DNA of 5,828 bases from Alphaproteobacteria bacterium (lineage in GTDB: Bacteria > Pseudomonadota > Alphaproteobacteria > Sphingomonadales > Sphingomonadaceae): contig JADCGM010000025.1 of the NCBI GenBank assembly GCA_020249025.1, forward strand, positions 1 through 5,828. The letters are read 5' to 3'. Shown one piece after another: positions 5,796 to 5,828 of the stretch. Under the pieces are notes generated by a model. That model saw only the letters and a program-made list of their open reading frames with translations, was not told the DNA's origin and did not search any database. Position 1 is the first letter of the stretch. Every line of letters begins with the position of its first letter. The position numbers were made by a program, and so were the translations under genes.

Positions 5796-5828
5796 TTACC
5801 GCTTGCGGCCACGCTTGGTGCCGAGGCC
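5796..5828 (-). CDS. C-terminal end of an unidentified minus-strand gene with a basic tail
   Basis: Reading in from the right edge on the minus strand, the frame gives GLGTKRGRKR followed by TAA (5798-5796). A glycine-, lysine- and arginine-rich end of this sort is common on RNA-binding proteins, for example the tails of rRNA pseudouridine synthases or RNA helicases in alphaproteobacteria, but ten residues cannot identify it. The downstream intrinsic terminator supports a real gene ending here in this orientation. Confidence 0.5.
   Translation of the reverse strand, partial: GLGTKRGRKR

Noticed and set aside
4469..5812. Minus-strand open frame of 447 codons overlapping argG in another frame
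   Set aside because: It is a frame shadow of argG, Arg- and Gly-rich without a recognisable domain, and it would run through the terminator hairpin at 5719-5761.
1..5828. Search for mobile elements, CRISPR arrays, tRNA/rRNA genes, toxin-antitoxin or defence genes
   Set aside because: No transposase, integrase, repeat array, tRNA cloverleaf or defence-type domain was recognised. All substantial stretches are accounted for by housekeeping-type genes.

Overview
The window is a GC-rich, tightly packed stretch of ordinary bacterial chromosome, most likely from an alphaproteobacterium and plausibly a sphingomonad. That placement rests on high GC with strong codon-position bias (very long open frames on the antisense strand), the gene set, the GTG starts and the terminator hairpin type. 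It is an inference, not a measured assignment. I see no insertion sequence, phage gene, CRISPR array, tRNA or rRNA, and no stretch over 300 bases without a gene.

Layout: (1) 1-332, minus strand: the N-terminal third of a D-2-hydroxyacid dehydrogenase (D-glycerate dehydrogenase/glyoxylate reductase type) that runs off the left edge. (2) 333-463: a 131-nt divergent intergenic region with weak promoter candidates in both directions. (3) 464-2593, plus strand: four genes (YggT family, DUF167/YggU family, folD, MarC family), each overlapping the next by exactly four bases, so almost certainly one translationally coupled operon. (4) 2636-3952, plus strand: a Tat-signal-bearing DUF839/PhoX-like protein, 42 nt behind the MarC gene. 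(5) 3953-3976: a 24-nt convergent junction. (6) 5625-3977, minus strand: argG (argininosuccinate synthase), followed after 2 nt by a small NTF2/SnoaL-like protein of unknown role. (7) 5626-5795: argG upstream region containing a strong rho-independent terminator for the gene further upstream, of which only the last ten codons (5796-5828, minus) are in the window.

Functionally this is housekeeping: one-carbon folate metabolism (FolD), arginine biosynthesis (ArgG), a hydroxyacid dehydrogenase, two integral membrane proteins of poorly understood function (YggT, MarC), a small conserved protein (DUF167), and an exported DUF839/PhoX-type protein. I did not find a clearly novel system. The points most worth a second look are the three consecutive 4-nt overlaps, the tight coupling of an uncharacterised NTF2-like protein to argG, the short PhoX-like protein with its start-site question, and the terminator that resembles a dispersed palindromic repeat.
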